Made by a program: the position numbers and the translations under genes. Source: a virus. Taken from it: a DNA stretch of 29,531 bases. The stretch covers positions 1-29,531 of the IMG/VR virus record IMGVR_UViG_3300046003_005078. One strand, given 5' to 3'. The notes under the pieces are model-generated. The model saw only the letters and a list, made by a program, of their open reading frames with translations. It was not told the origin of the DNA and ran no database searches. Below, one piece after another: positions 1 through 6,517 of this stretch. Position 1 is the stretch's first letter. Each line of letters starts with the position of its first letter.

Positions 1-429
1 GATGGTAGTCGATACCGATACTGCTAGCGCATCCATTACAGATCCCATAGGGCGTTTAATAACTGCACCATACCCATTACCGTTTGGTCTCCATCCAGCG
101 GGCTTAGCTACATACGGTAGGTTGGTCCTAATGGATGTTGAATACTTTCCAATATCATCCCAAGGAGATTCCCACTTATCTGGCATAATATTGGTTTTAA
201 ATTCCACCGTAATTACACCATCATCTGATGTAGTAACATCAGCGATATCTTTCATACGGAACTTTCTAAACGTATTTAACCGTTTTGTTTTATCCACATC
301 GATGAATAGAACTGAGCGGCTGTTGGCCTTACATACTTTAAGCACCTTACTTGCCGATGTGTTACCGTTACTAACTGTTACGGTTACGTGCCTACCAACT
401 AATACTGTCATTTTATCTAAGAAACTCAT
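1..429 (-). CDS. Hypothetical protein, 3' end beyond the window
   Basis: Minus-strand reading frame that starts at ATG 427-429 and stays open to base 1, giving 143 residues without a stop, so the C-terminus lies outside the window. The start is preceded by the A-rich leader AAAAGTTATG that recurs in this window and by a well-formed promoter 45 bases upstream. The protein begins MSFLDKMTVLVGRHVTV; the first part looks like a small beta-rich domain (VTVTVSNGNTSASKVLKV), and the middle has a tryptophan-rich stretch (KWESPWDDIGKY, about residues 83-94). No family recognised. The opposite strand is also open here (2-448), but that frame has low-complexity, unnatural composition and no promoter. 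Confidence 0.72.
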   Translation of the reverse strand, partial: MSFLDKMTVLVGRHVTVTVSNGNTSASKVLKVCKANSRSVLFIDVDKTKRLNTFRKFRMKDIADVTTSDDGVITVEFKTNIMPDKWESPWDDIGKYSTSIRTNLPYVAKPAGWRPNGNGYGAVIKRPMGSVMDALAVSVSTTI

Positions 430-473
430 AACTTTTATCATTAACTAATTGTTTAAAAGAACGATTGTTACAC

Positions 474-503
474 AATATACAAAAAATAATTCACATTTCC
501 AAA
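474..503 (-). promoter_or_regulatory. Promoter, TTTG-N20-TATATT type (copy 1)
   Basis: On the minus strand ATTTGGAAAT (TTTG at 500-503) is followed after exactly 20 bases by TATATT (474-479). It sits 45 bases upstream of the gene starting at 429. Spacing and -33 element match seven other sites here. It resembles the Bacteroidota housekeeping promoter (-33 TTTG, -7 TAnnTTTG), so it is probably read by host RNA polymerase. Confidence 0.75.
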
Positions 504-584
504 TATATTTGAAACTATTTTTTAAATACCAGTAATATATTTCTTAGCACAATTCCTAACTACTTTACAGACCAAGACGCTACT

Positions 585-1175
585 CTAAATCATAACGTTC
601 TTTCCATAGATGGGTGTTAATGAAACCCCAAAGAACTTTGTTATACCAAATAATATGGCTAAGTAGCTTAGGTCTCCTAAAAGTGTATTTTGAAAAAATG
701 GAAGACCTGCCGCATAGGATGCCATTAAACCCATATAATTTTGTGGGTAAATTGGATTATTTATCCAGCTTCCGAAATTAGTAATAAGAAAAAACAAGGT
801 AGCAGTTAAAAACCCCGTTAAAGCCAATTTTGGTATAGAAACTTTATTTAAAATAAGCCAACCGATGGGTACCATTAACAGAAATGAACCATATACCCAT
901 ATTGAACCAAACAGATTGAAACCATAATAATATTCAGTATACTGTATAGGATAAATAACGTTATTAATAAACAAGTCACTTAACCACATGGCAATAATCG
1001 GAATAGCAAATGCCCAAATTTTTCTACCTATAAAGTAACTACCAAAGATAGCTATACCGCCAACGGGTGTGAAGTTATGTGGGTGTGGTATCAATCTACT
1101 AAACGCTGCCAGTAAAATGAGGATTACGACGAATTTCAGGGTGTTTTGTTTTTTATCCGTAATATCTTTTATCAT
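585..1175 (-). CDS. DUF6580-like integral membrane protein
   Basis: 196 residues with about five hydrophobic segments. The pattern RLIPHPHNFTPVGGIAIFG (about 27-45), MWLSD (63-67), LFFLITNFGSWI (127-138) and GLPFFQNTLLGDL (157-169) is what I remember of the DUF6580 family, a group of small bacterial membrane proteins often seen in Bacteroidota; I do not know an established function. The length is normal for that family and the frame is intact, so it appears functional. It is preceded by a 77-base gap in which I see no promoter of the main class, and it is followed by a 155-base gap holding the promoter of the next gene. A family like this is normally chromosomal, so it is probably a host-derived auxiliary gene. 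A transporter S-component-like role is only a guess. Confidence 0.7.
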   Translation of the reverse strand: MIKDITDKKQNTLKFVVILILLAAFSRLIPHPHNFTPVGGIAIFGSYFIGRKIWAFAIPIIAMWLSDLFINNVIYPIQYTEYYYGFNLFGSIWVYGSFLLMVPIGWLILNKVSIPKLALTGFLTATLFFLITNFGSWINNPIYPQNYMGLMASYAAGLPFFQNTLLGDLSYLAILFGITKFFGVSLTPIYGKNVMI

Positions 1176-1252
1176 TTTGTTTGTTGTTACTTTAATAAAT
1201 TAATAGCTACATCATAGTTTGTCATTAATTATTTTCAATTTATTTACGAACT

Positions 1253-1516
1253 TTATTCAGTAACCCGTCGGTTAAGAACGAAATATCCAATCTTAAATGG
1301 TTGGTTTCCATAATCACATGGTTGTGTGATATCTATATCATCTTCACCCGTTTCCGTCTCATGTACCGAAACAACATCGCATCCAATAGTTTCATAATAC
1401 TGGGCCAATTCTATTTCTTCGGGATGCAGAATTATAAAATCTCCATACTGTGCATCATCAACATGGGTTTGGACAAGCAAATCGCCATACATTTCAAAAA
1501 ATTCTGTTTTTTTCAT
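1253..1516 (-). CDS. Hypothetical acidic protein, 87 aa
   Basis: Intact 87-residue frame beginning MKKTEFFEMYGDLLVQTHVDD, acidic overall, with an ETETGEDDIDI stretch in the middle and a C-terminal FKIGYFVLNRR strand. No family recognised and no membrane segment. The start has an A-rich leader (AAAACTAAAAAATATG) and lies 14 bases after the stop of the preceding 97-aa gene, so the two are probably co-transcribed from the promoter near 2740. Part of a run of five small ORFans of similar style (1253-2690), typical of phage early or accessory regions. Confidence 0.7.
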   Translation of the reverse strand: MKKTEFFEMYGDLLVQTHVDDAQYGDFIILHPEEIELAQYYETIGCDVVSVHETETGEDDIDITQPCDYGNQPFKIGYFVLNRRVTE

Positions 1517-1530
1517 ATTTTTTAGTTTTT

Positions 1531-1824
1531 TTAAATATCTTTAACATAAGGTGTAAACCAATCCCTAACCCTACCTACAGCCCAAGACGATACCCCAAAT
1601 CCCCAGGCAATCATCGATTCCAATATTTCGCTGTATAGCGCATCGGAATGAACTCCGTATACCTCACATAAGGTATTTATATGAGCCTTTATTCGTTTCT
1701 CAACTTCTATGCCTGACCTCCATACGGAATGGTCATCTGACATCATATAGGAGTAATCGTGACTTTCGACCATCTCCAACAATTCCATTTTAATTGAATG
1801 GATTGTTTCAGTTCCTGTTTTCAT
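1531..1824 (-). CDS. Hypothetical protein, 97 aa
   Basis: Intact 97-residue frame beginning MKTGTETIHSIKMELLEMVE, predicted largely helical, with three tryptophans in the C-terminal third (AWGFGVSSWAVGRVRDWF). An alternative start is M13. No recognised domain or membrane segment. It sits 13 bases after the 79-aa duplicate gene and belongs to the same small-ORF operon. GC content is visibly higher than in the genes to the right of 2.9 kb, as for its neighbours. Confidence 0.68.
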   Translation of the reverse strand: MKTGTETIHSIKMELLEMVESHDYSYMMSDDHSVWRSGIEVEKRIKAHINTLCEVYGVHSDALYSEILESMIAWGFGVSSWAVGRVRDWFTPYVKDI

Positions 1825-1837
1825 CTCTTTTTGTTTA

Positions 1838-2077
1838 TTAGTTCAACCAAAGGTTATATACATAATTGTAACTCACATTCAACTCTTTAGCAAGTTGCTC
1901 AAACAATCTCTCTCTCACTATACTATCCGAAACACCAATGTAGTGATAGATATCAGCGTTAGTAATCAGTTTGTTTAACAACCCAGGAAACGTTGCTGTA
2001 TCATTGAGTTCCATTCCCAAGCCATCTGATTTACAGTCTGATGGGTAATTCTCTAAATAAAATTCTCTAATATTCAT
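1838..2077 (-). CDS. Small hypothetical protein, tandem paralogue A (79 aa)
   Basis: Begins MNIREFYLENYPSDCKSDG and shares its whole length with the next upstream gene (2083-2331): identical first 15 residues, then D-S-[IV]-RER-[IL]-FE near residues 51-59 and Y-[DN]-Y-[VI]-YN-x-WLN at the end. I recall similar small proteins in Bacteroidota phages (IREFYLENYP ... ATF.GL ... YIGV.DS.VRER) but no function. The leader AAAACTTATG is also shared with the paralogue, so the duplication took in the translation start. Transcribed with the promoter near 2740. Confidence 0.75.
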   Translation of the reverse strand: MNIREFYLENYPSDCKSDGLGMELNDTATFPGLLNKLITNADIYHYIGVSDSIVRERLFEQLAKELNVSYNYVYNLWLN

Positions 2078-2082
2078 AAGTT

Positions 2083-2331
2083 TTAAATTTCAGCATTGTT
2101 TAACCATTCATTATAAATGTAATCATAATCATGTCGGGTGATTTCAGCAAATCTCTCAAATATCCTCTCTCGGATGATGCTATCTTCAACACCAATGTAT
2201 TCATAAAAACGATTACTACGAATTGCAGCCCATAACCCAGCGAAGGTTGCTTCAGGATTGAGTTCCAGTCCCAATCCATCCGATTCGCAATCTGATGGGT
2301 AATTCTCTAAATAAAATTCTCTAATATTCAT
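2083..2331 (-). CDS. Small hypothetical protein, tandem paralogue B (82 aa)
   Basis: Sister of 1838-2077: MNIREFYLENYPSDCESDG, then ATFAGLW, YIGVEDSIIRERIFERFAE and YDYIYNEWLNN. The two copies are about half identical, most strongly at the N-terminus, and the surrounding leader bases (AAAACTTATG) match as well, so this is a recent-enough tandem duplication with the C-terminal half diverged. This copy has a three-residue C-terminal extension (AEI). Function unknown; small soluble protein with no membrane segment. Confidence 0.75.
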   Translation of the reverse strand: MNIREFYLENYPSDCESDGLGLELNPEATFAGLWAAIRSNRFYEYIGVEDSIIRERIFERFAEITRHDYDYIYNEWLNNAEI

Positions 2332-2363
2332 AAGTTTTAAGTTTTGGGTTTAATAATTACATC

Positions 2364-2690
2364 CTATACGGTAGTCGGCTTCGAATACCTAATCACCTTT
2401 AGGTAGGGTGCGAACCCGGTTTTCAAATGGTCGTCGAGGTTAGCCAACCCAATCATTGTATCAATGAGGGATTGATGAACGTATGTCATATCGGATGAAC
2501 CAAATCCCTGGTCTTCGGGCCAATCCCGATAGGATTCGGCTACATCGCTAAGAGCCTCATATACCGCATCGGCGTAAGTGATGACCCGTTTTGTAAACCT
2601 ACATTCAACGGGGAAGGCGTTTTTAACCGAATCGAACCCTTCTATGGAGGTTGCGGCCAGAACGTTATTCAAATTAAAAGGTAAACTCAT
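2364..2690 (-). CDS. Hypothetical protein, 108 aa, first gene of a small-ORF operon
   Basis: Intact 108-residue frame beginning MSLPFNLNNVLAATSIEGF; mixed helical protein with a conserved-looking ESYRDWPEDQGFGSSDMTYVHQSLID section (about 52-77). No family recognised. A TTTG-N20-TATATT promoter lies 40 bases upstream, making this the first gene of the run 2690-1253. The base composition (about 50 % GC in two 60-base blocks I counted) is far above that of the carbohydrate island, suggesting a different origin or stronger codon constraint. Confidence 0.72.
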   Translation of the reverse strand: MSLPFNLNNVLAATSIEGFDSVKNAFPVECRFTKRVITYADAVYEALSDVAESYRDWPEDQGFGSSDMTYVHQSLIDTMIGLANLDDHLKTGFAPYLKVIRYSKPTTV

Positions 2691-2729
2691 AGGGAAATGA
2701 TTTATTGGTTATCAAAACAATTACTCCAC

Positions 2730-2759
2730 AATATACGCAAACGCATCCATATTTCCAAA
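2730..2759 (-). promoter_or_regulatory. Promoter, TTTG-N20-TATATT type (copy 2)
   Basis: Minus strand ATTTGGAAAT with TTTG at 2756-2759, exactly 20 bases, then TATATT at 2730-2735 (context GCGTATATTGTG). Forty bases upstream of the gene that starts at 2690. The 10-base -33 block is identical to copy 1. Confidence 0.78.
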
Positions 2760-2809
2760 TTATTCGGCGGCTTTTTTTAAAAAAAATAAAGGGGTGCTAA
2801 TCGGATGGG

Positions 2810-2845
2810 CGGCACTGCTCGGCTATTCGGCACTACTCAGCTATT
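2810..2845. repeat. Two tandem 18-bp repeats in a GC-rich intergenic spacer
   Basis: Two adjacent 18-base units, CGGCACTGCTCGGCTATT at 2810-2827 and CGGCACTACTCAGCTATT at 2828-2845, differing at two positions. They lie in the 218-base gap between 2690 and 2909, which also holds promoter copy 2, a T7/A8 block at 2772-2786 and a C-tract pair CCCCCCAGCCCCCC (2893-2906). I see no coding sequence in this gap. Purpose unknown. Confidence 0.6.
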
Positions 2846-2908
2846 AGGCTTGTATATACTATCAAAAAATTATGAGGTTACGACTTTGGATTCCCCCCAG
2901 CCCCCCGT

Positions 2909-3646
2909 CTATTTATTAGGGGTGGATATGTGTTTACGGTATATATCTATATTACCATTTTCATCGATTAAAATAGCGCTCATATTTTCCACCCAATCAC
3001 CGCTATTGAGATATCGTTTACCATCTATCATTCTATCTTCTGGCTGATGTATGTGTCCGCATATCACTCCATCACAACGTTTTTTAGTAGCCATTCTTAA
3101 TGCTGATACTTCGAAATCGTTTATATAATTCGTAGCAGCCTTAACACTATTTTTAATTTTCTGAGATATGGATTGATATGGTAGCTTTCTCCAAACCCTA
3201 TATCGATTATACCAACGATTCAGCCAAAGTGCTAAATCATATCCGGCTGAGCCTATCTTTGCTATCCATTTATATTTAGATATAAATACATCTATAACAT
3301 CCCCATGAAAACAATAGTATTTTTGTTTGTTCACATTTAGGATATAATCCTCTCTTATTTCAATCGACCCAATATGATTATTCATAAATTCTTGAATAAA
3401 TTCATCATGATTTCCTCTAATCCAAATAATACGAGTTTTATTAGAAATCTTTAATAACTTACCGATTACTTTGGTATGAGATTTTCTCCATTTAGAACCT
3501 CTATTCAAGGCCCAACCATCGATAATATCTCCATTAAGAATTAATAATTCAGTAGAATGTGATTCTATAAATTCTATGAACTCATCGGATTTGCTATCAA
3601 TAGTTCCTAAATGTAAATCTGATACTATGATTGATTGATATTTCAT
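2909..3646 (-). CDS. LpxH-like metallophosphoesterase (UDP-2,3-diacylglucosamine diphosphatase-like)
   Basis: 245 residues carrying the full calcineurin-like set: SDLHLG (9-14), NGDIIDGW (38-45), RGNHDE (77-82), HGD (114-116) and CGHIHQPE (196-203), all metal ligands present. The SDLHLG plus GDIIDGW plus late GHIHQPE layout and the 245-aa length match UDP-2,3-diacylglucosamine hydrolases (lipid A pathway) and their undefined relatives in Bacteroidota. Its start overlaps the stop of the small membrane protein gene by 4 bases, which in turn overlaps the GT2 gene, so the three form one operon that probably acts on envelope lipids or glycans. Exact substrate is not determinable from sequence. Confidence 0.85.
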   Translation of the reverse strand: MKYQSIIVSDLHLGTIDSKSDEFIEFIESHSTELLILNGDIIDGWALNRGSKWRKSHTKVIGKLLKISNKTRIIWIRGNHDEFIQEFMNNHIGSIEIREDYILNVNKQKYYCFHGDVIDVFISKYKWIAKIGSAGYDLALWLNRWYNRYRVWRKLPYQSISQKIKNSVKAATNYINDFEVSALRMATKKRCDGVICGHIHQPEDRMIDGKRYLNSGDWVENMSAILIDENGNIDIYRKHISTPNK

Positions 3647-3927
3647 TTTTTAAATAATTTTTGCCAAATTGTATTATTAGGATTGCCCAACTGCATTCCA
3701 ATATATTTTCCTAATACTGAACCTATTATGTAGAAAATAACAATTCTAAAATTTCCTTTCAATAAATCATCAATTGCGTAATAGGTAGATGCCAGTGCAA
3801 CTACATTTAACCAAACTGAATTTAATAATAAAGCTCCTATTTTATTCTGATATGTATATTTTATTTCTAATACTTTAAAAATATTAAACAATGTTTGCGC
3901 CAATAATACAATTATTTCTTTATACAT
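3643..3927 (-). CDS. Small integral membrane protein, 94 aa
   Basis: Three hydrophobic segments: about 5-20, 30-50 and 60-80 (FRIVIFYIIGSVLGKYIGMQLG). The C-terminus is basic (WQKLFKK). No family assigned with confidence; the size and GKYIGMQLG ending resemble small membrane proteins I have seen in phage genomes. ATG overlaps the upstream GT2 stop (TAATG) and its own stop overlaps the phosphoesterase start, so translation of the three is probably coupled. It could be the membrane partner of the glycosyltransferase or phosphoesterase; that is inference from context only. Confidence 0.72.
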   Translation of the reverse strand: MYKEIIVLLAQTLFNIFKVLEIKYTYQNKIGALLLNSVWLNVVALASTYYAIDDLLKGNFRIVIFYIIGSVLGKYIGMQLGNPNNTIWQKLFKK

Positions 3928-4622
3928 TAGTTCCAGTAATTGTGATGTTTTTTGAAAAAGTTAGGATTATTCCGGTTGATATAACACAAAATAGTTAGCA
4001 ACCCCATATAAAAAACCCCTTTATTCTTAAATCTTCTTGCAGATGTCCACACTCCCTTTGTATTGTGTATTTTCATACTTTCCGATTTTTGCGAAACCCA
4101 ATAATCTTCTGCGAACAAATGAGTTTCATCATAGCCGCCGGTTTTCCAATATGCTTCAGTTTTCCAAAATTGAAATCCACCTACTGCAAATGGCGTTCCT
4201 AACCAATTACTCATTCTTTGTTGAATATCAAATAATCTAAATATCCAATTATAGTTATCATCTGTTTGAAGCGAAACGGTTACCAAATCTGCATCATACG
4301 CCAAACATTCAGCTATTATCGATTTATCCTGAAGCATTATATCCGCATCTAAGAATAGAATATATGGAGTTTTAACTAGCTTGCTACCTTCAAATCTGGC
4401 TTTAGCTGGGAATCCTCCTTTTATGATTTCTATGTTTAGTATATGTTGGAAATCTCTTTTGGTATTCTTTAAGAAATGTAAACTTTCCAACTCATCTGAA
4501 TTATCTGCTATGATGATATTCGTTCCAATGATACCCGTTTGCTTAGATATAAGCTTTATACATTCGTAAATATTATCCCTTTCATTTTTACATGGGATTA
4601 TGATGGTTATTATATCTTTCAT
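3927..4622 (-). CDS. Family 2 glycosyltransferase
   Basis: 231-aa GT-A fold enzyme. ITIIIPCKNERDNIYECI (5-22) is the nucleotide-binding first strand, FLDADIML (90-97) gives the DxD metal site at D92/D94, and the AEDYW motif near 167-171 is the usual catalytic ED(W/Y). Two hydrophobic patches near the C-terminus (YMGLLTILCYI) suggest membrane association. First gene of a three-gene overlapping operon with a membrane protein and an LpxH-like phosphoesterase; the substrate is probably a lipid-linked or lipid A-like acceptor. A hairpin with weak T-tract lies just upstream (4636-4658), separating it from the holin candidate. Confidence 0.85.
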   Translation of the reverse strand: MKDIITIIIPCKNERDNIYECIKLISKQTGIIGTNIIIADNSDELESLHFLKNTKRDFQHILNIEIIKGGFPAKARFEGSKLVKTPYILFLDADIMLQDKSIIAECLAYDADLVTVSLQTDDNYNWIFRLFDIQQRMSNWLGTPFAVGGFQFWKTEAYWKTGGYDETHLFAEDYWVSQKSESMKIHNTKGVWTSARRFKNKGVFYMGLLTILCYINRNNPNFFKKHHNYWN

Positions 4623-4635
4623 GGTTATAAATAGT

Positions 4636-4658
4636 AAACCCCTACAAATGTGTAGGGG
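4636..4658 (-). terminator. Hairpin, possible terminator after the 86-aa membrane protein
   Basis: Perfect 8-bp stem CCCCTACA (4639-4646) / TGTAGGGG (4651-4658) with a 4-base loop; on the minus strand it is followed by only TTT. It stands between the stop at 4678 and the GT2 start at 4622, a normal place for a terminator, but the short T-run makes it weak. Confidence 0.5.
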
Positions 4659-4677
4659 CTTAGATGTTAATAAATTA

Positions 4678-4938
4678 TTAACCTATTTCATCATCCGAAT
4701 TATCTGCTTTTCGTTTTCTGTTTATGAATTTATCGAATGATGCAATACCGAATGCACCAAGTGTAATTACCATGAATCCATCAAAAATAAATTCGTGAAT
4801 CGGTAGCTCTCTACCTGATATACCTGTAGCAATATCTACAAATAGTGTAATAATCATCATAATAAACGCAGCAAATCCTACAACCGATTTTTCATTAATG
4901 TCGTTTGAATCTCTAAATAAATCGTTCCAAAATTTCAT
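4678..4938 (-). CDS. Two-TM small membrane protein, holin candidate
   Basis: 86 residues: short polar N-terminus (MKFWNDLFRDSNDINEKS), a hydrophobic segment about 19-38 (VVGFAAFIMMIITLFVDIAT), a loop, a second at about 50-68 (FIFDGFMVITLGAFGIASF) and a highly charged tail (FINRKRKADNSDDEIG). The NEKSVVGF ... D..TGI ... LGAFGI..FDKF pattern resembles small phage membrane proteins found in T4-like phages, often annotated holin-like. Two transmembrane segments and a charged C-terminus fit a class II holin. A GH19 endolysin lies 1.6 kb upstream. No biochemical role is proven by sequence. Confidence 0.65.
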   Translation of the reverse strand: MKFWNDLFRDSNDINEKSVVGFAAFIMMIITLFVDIATGISGRELPIHEFIFDGFMVITLGAFGIASFDKFINRKRKADNSDDEIG

Positions 4939-5001
4939 AGTTTTACATTTTAATTATTATTAATAATGTAACCCATTTATTGGATTGTAACGATTTTTTA
5001 T

Positions 5002-5190
5002 CTACAAACGCCTATCATTTAATATGACATCCATTGGAGCCAATATACAATATACTCCAATGGATTCAAGAAAGCTTAGCTCTACAAATATCATTGGAAA
5101 TAAGTAGGTAATATACGATATCAATATTCCTATTATACAGGTAAAGATTGTGACTCCAAGCAATTTTAAAATTTTTTCTTTCATTTTCAT
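5002..5190 (-). CDS. Small two-TM membrane protein, 62 aa
   Basis: Begins MKMKEKILKLLGVTIFTCIIG; a basic N-terminus is followed by hydrophobic segments at about 10-28 and 30-52 and a charged end (ILNDRRL). No family recognised. It has its own promoter of the TTTG-N20-TATATT class ending 17 bases before the start, so the leader is very short; the second in-frame ATG (5184) is an alternative start with the same A-rich context. Could be a holin/antiholin partner of the neighbouring 86-aa protein, or a superinfection factor; neither is demonstrated. Confidence 0.65.
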   Translation of the reverse strand: MKMKEKILKLLGVTIFTCIIGILISYITYLFPMIFVELSFLESIGVYCILAPMDVILNDRRL

Positions 5191-5206
5191 TTATTTATTA
5201 TTCACT

Positions 5207-5236
5207 AATATAAGACATTTTTAGTAAATTACCAAA
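5207..5236 (-). promoter_or_regulatory. Promoter, TTTG-N20-TATATT type (copy 3)
   Basis: Minus strand ATTTGGTAAT with TTTG at 5233-5236, exactly 20 bases, then TATATT at 5207-5212. Only 17 bases from the ATG at 5190, so the transcript would have a leader of about ten bases. It lies in the 77-base gap after the hemA stop and isolates the 5190 gene from hemA transcription. Confidence 0.72.
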
Positions 5237-5267
5237 TAAAAGTAAATAATTTTATATGATTGTTTTG

Positions 5268-6506
5268 CTACAAAAATGCATTATACTGTTCTTTAACAAT
5301 TTTCATCGGAATCCCTATGCATTTCTTCTCCATATATGTCATTATAGTATCGATGATTTTTATTGTAGACTCATCCATGTTCTCAAGATCTTTTTTAAAA
5401 ACGTTTGTAATAGCATTTTCCTTCATTGCCCGTATTTCCGAAGGAATTGTGTTAAATAATATTTCAATTCTCCGTTGATTGTATATCTTGTTAAATTTCT
5501 GAACATTGATGTATATTATAAATGCAGCTTTAGTCAGTTCGGATTCTCTAAATGATTTGTTCTCATGTGCTATTTTCCGTAGAGATTCGACATCTATATA
5601 ATCTACATATGGTAATCTTGCAACTTCATCTACTATATTATTTGGAACAGCTAAATCAACTATAATCTTCGGAGTAATCTCTCCACCAACTAATTGAGTA
5701 TATTCAGTAAATCCAACTACCGGTTCGGTAACAGAAATACAGGATATTATAATATCGGCACCCTCTGTATATGTTTTTAAATCACTTAGGAGTAAAGCCT
5801 TTCCATTTGGAAATAATTTAGCTATAGTTTCAGCCTTTGATAGTGTTCGATTAAATACACTAACATTTGTAAACCCCTTATTTCTTAATATCTTAGCCAC
5901 AGTATGGTTCGTTTGACCTGCGCCAATTAGTATAATTTTTGAATCTGAGTTTACAGAACATTTCATTAGTTTAAATACAGCTAATGATGCAATGGATACC
6001 GATGTTTTGCCGATTTTAGTGTTATTAAATACCTCTTTAGATGTTAGAAATGCATTCTCCATCAATATACGAATCCAATCACCACATATATTAGTATTTT
6101 TTAATGTATTATAGGTATTACGCAGTTGATAAACAATTTGCCGTTCACCCACTACTAACGAATCGACTGATGATGCTACTTTGAATATATGCTGTATAGC
6201 ACCGATTCCTACATAAATACCAACCGATTGTTTTAATACTTCAATATCACTATCTGATAAATTGGGTATAAATCTATTATACATTGAAACTACGGTATCG
6301 TTAGATATATGTGCTTCTCCATATAATATAAACATTACTCTATTGCAAGTAGAAATGTATAGTAATTCGCTAACGCCAAACCACTCCTTTATAGCAGACA
6401 ATTTATCTACAAATTCTTCATTGGATTCAGGTAAAATAAATTTTCCTAAATCTTTTAAATTTGTATTATGATATGATATCGTTATAATTTTATAGTTTGA
6501 TATCAT
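5268..6506 (-). CDS. hemA: Glutamyl-tRNA reductase
   Basis: 412 residues, full family length. It reduces glutamyl-tRNA(Glu) with NADPH to glutamate-1-semialdehyde, the first committed step of C5 tetrapyrrole synthesis. Visible: the catalytic STCNR with nucleophile Cys54; His106 in QHIFKVASSVDSL and G120-E-R-Q123 of the glutamyl-binding region; the Rossmann glycines ILIGAG (192-197), NRT at 219-221, DIIISC and VDLAVP of the NADPH domain; and a C-terminal helical dimerisation part ending FNTIPSEIRAMKENA...FKKDLE. All signature residues look intact. The start at 6506 lies 11 bases after the endolysin stop, so it is in a lysis-gene transcript and has phage-like AT-rich codon use. A complete C5-pathway gene is unexpected in a phage; hosts of this type normally carry their own copy. 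Confidence 0.93.
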   Translation of the reverse strand: MISNYKIITISYHNTNLKDLGKFILPESNEEFVDKLSAIKEWFGVSELLYISTCNRVMFILYGEAHISNDTVVSMYNRFIPNLSDSDIEVLKQSVGIYVGIGAIQHIFKVASSVDSLVVGERQIVYQLRNTYNTLKNTNICGDWIRILMENAFLTSKEVFNNTKIGKTSVSIASLAVFKLMKCSVNSDSKIILIGAGQTNHTVAKILRNKGFTNVSVFNRTLSKAETIAKLFPNGKALLLSDLKTYTEGADIIISCISVTEPVVGFTEYTQLVGGEITPKIIVDLAVPNNIVDEVARLPYVDYIDVESLRKIAHENKSFRESELTKAAFIIYINVQKFNKIYNQRRIEILFNTIPSEIRAMKENAITNVFKKDLENMDESTIKIIDTIMTYMEKKCIGIPMKIVKEQYNAFL

Positions 6507-6517
6507 ATTAATTTCGT

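Noticed and set aside
2-448. Plus-strand frame of 148 codons at the left edge
   Set aside because: The minus strand is also open, has a proper promoter and A-rich leader, and gives a natural protein; the plus frame has skewed, low-complexity composition.
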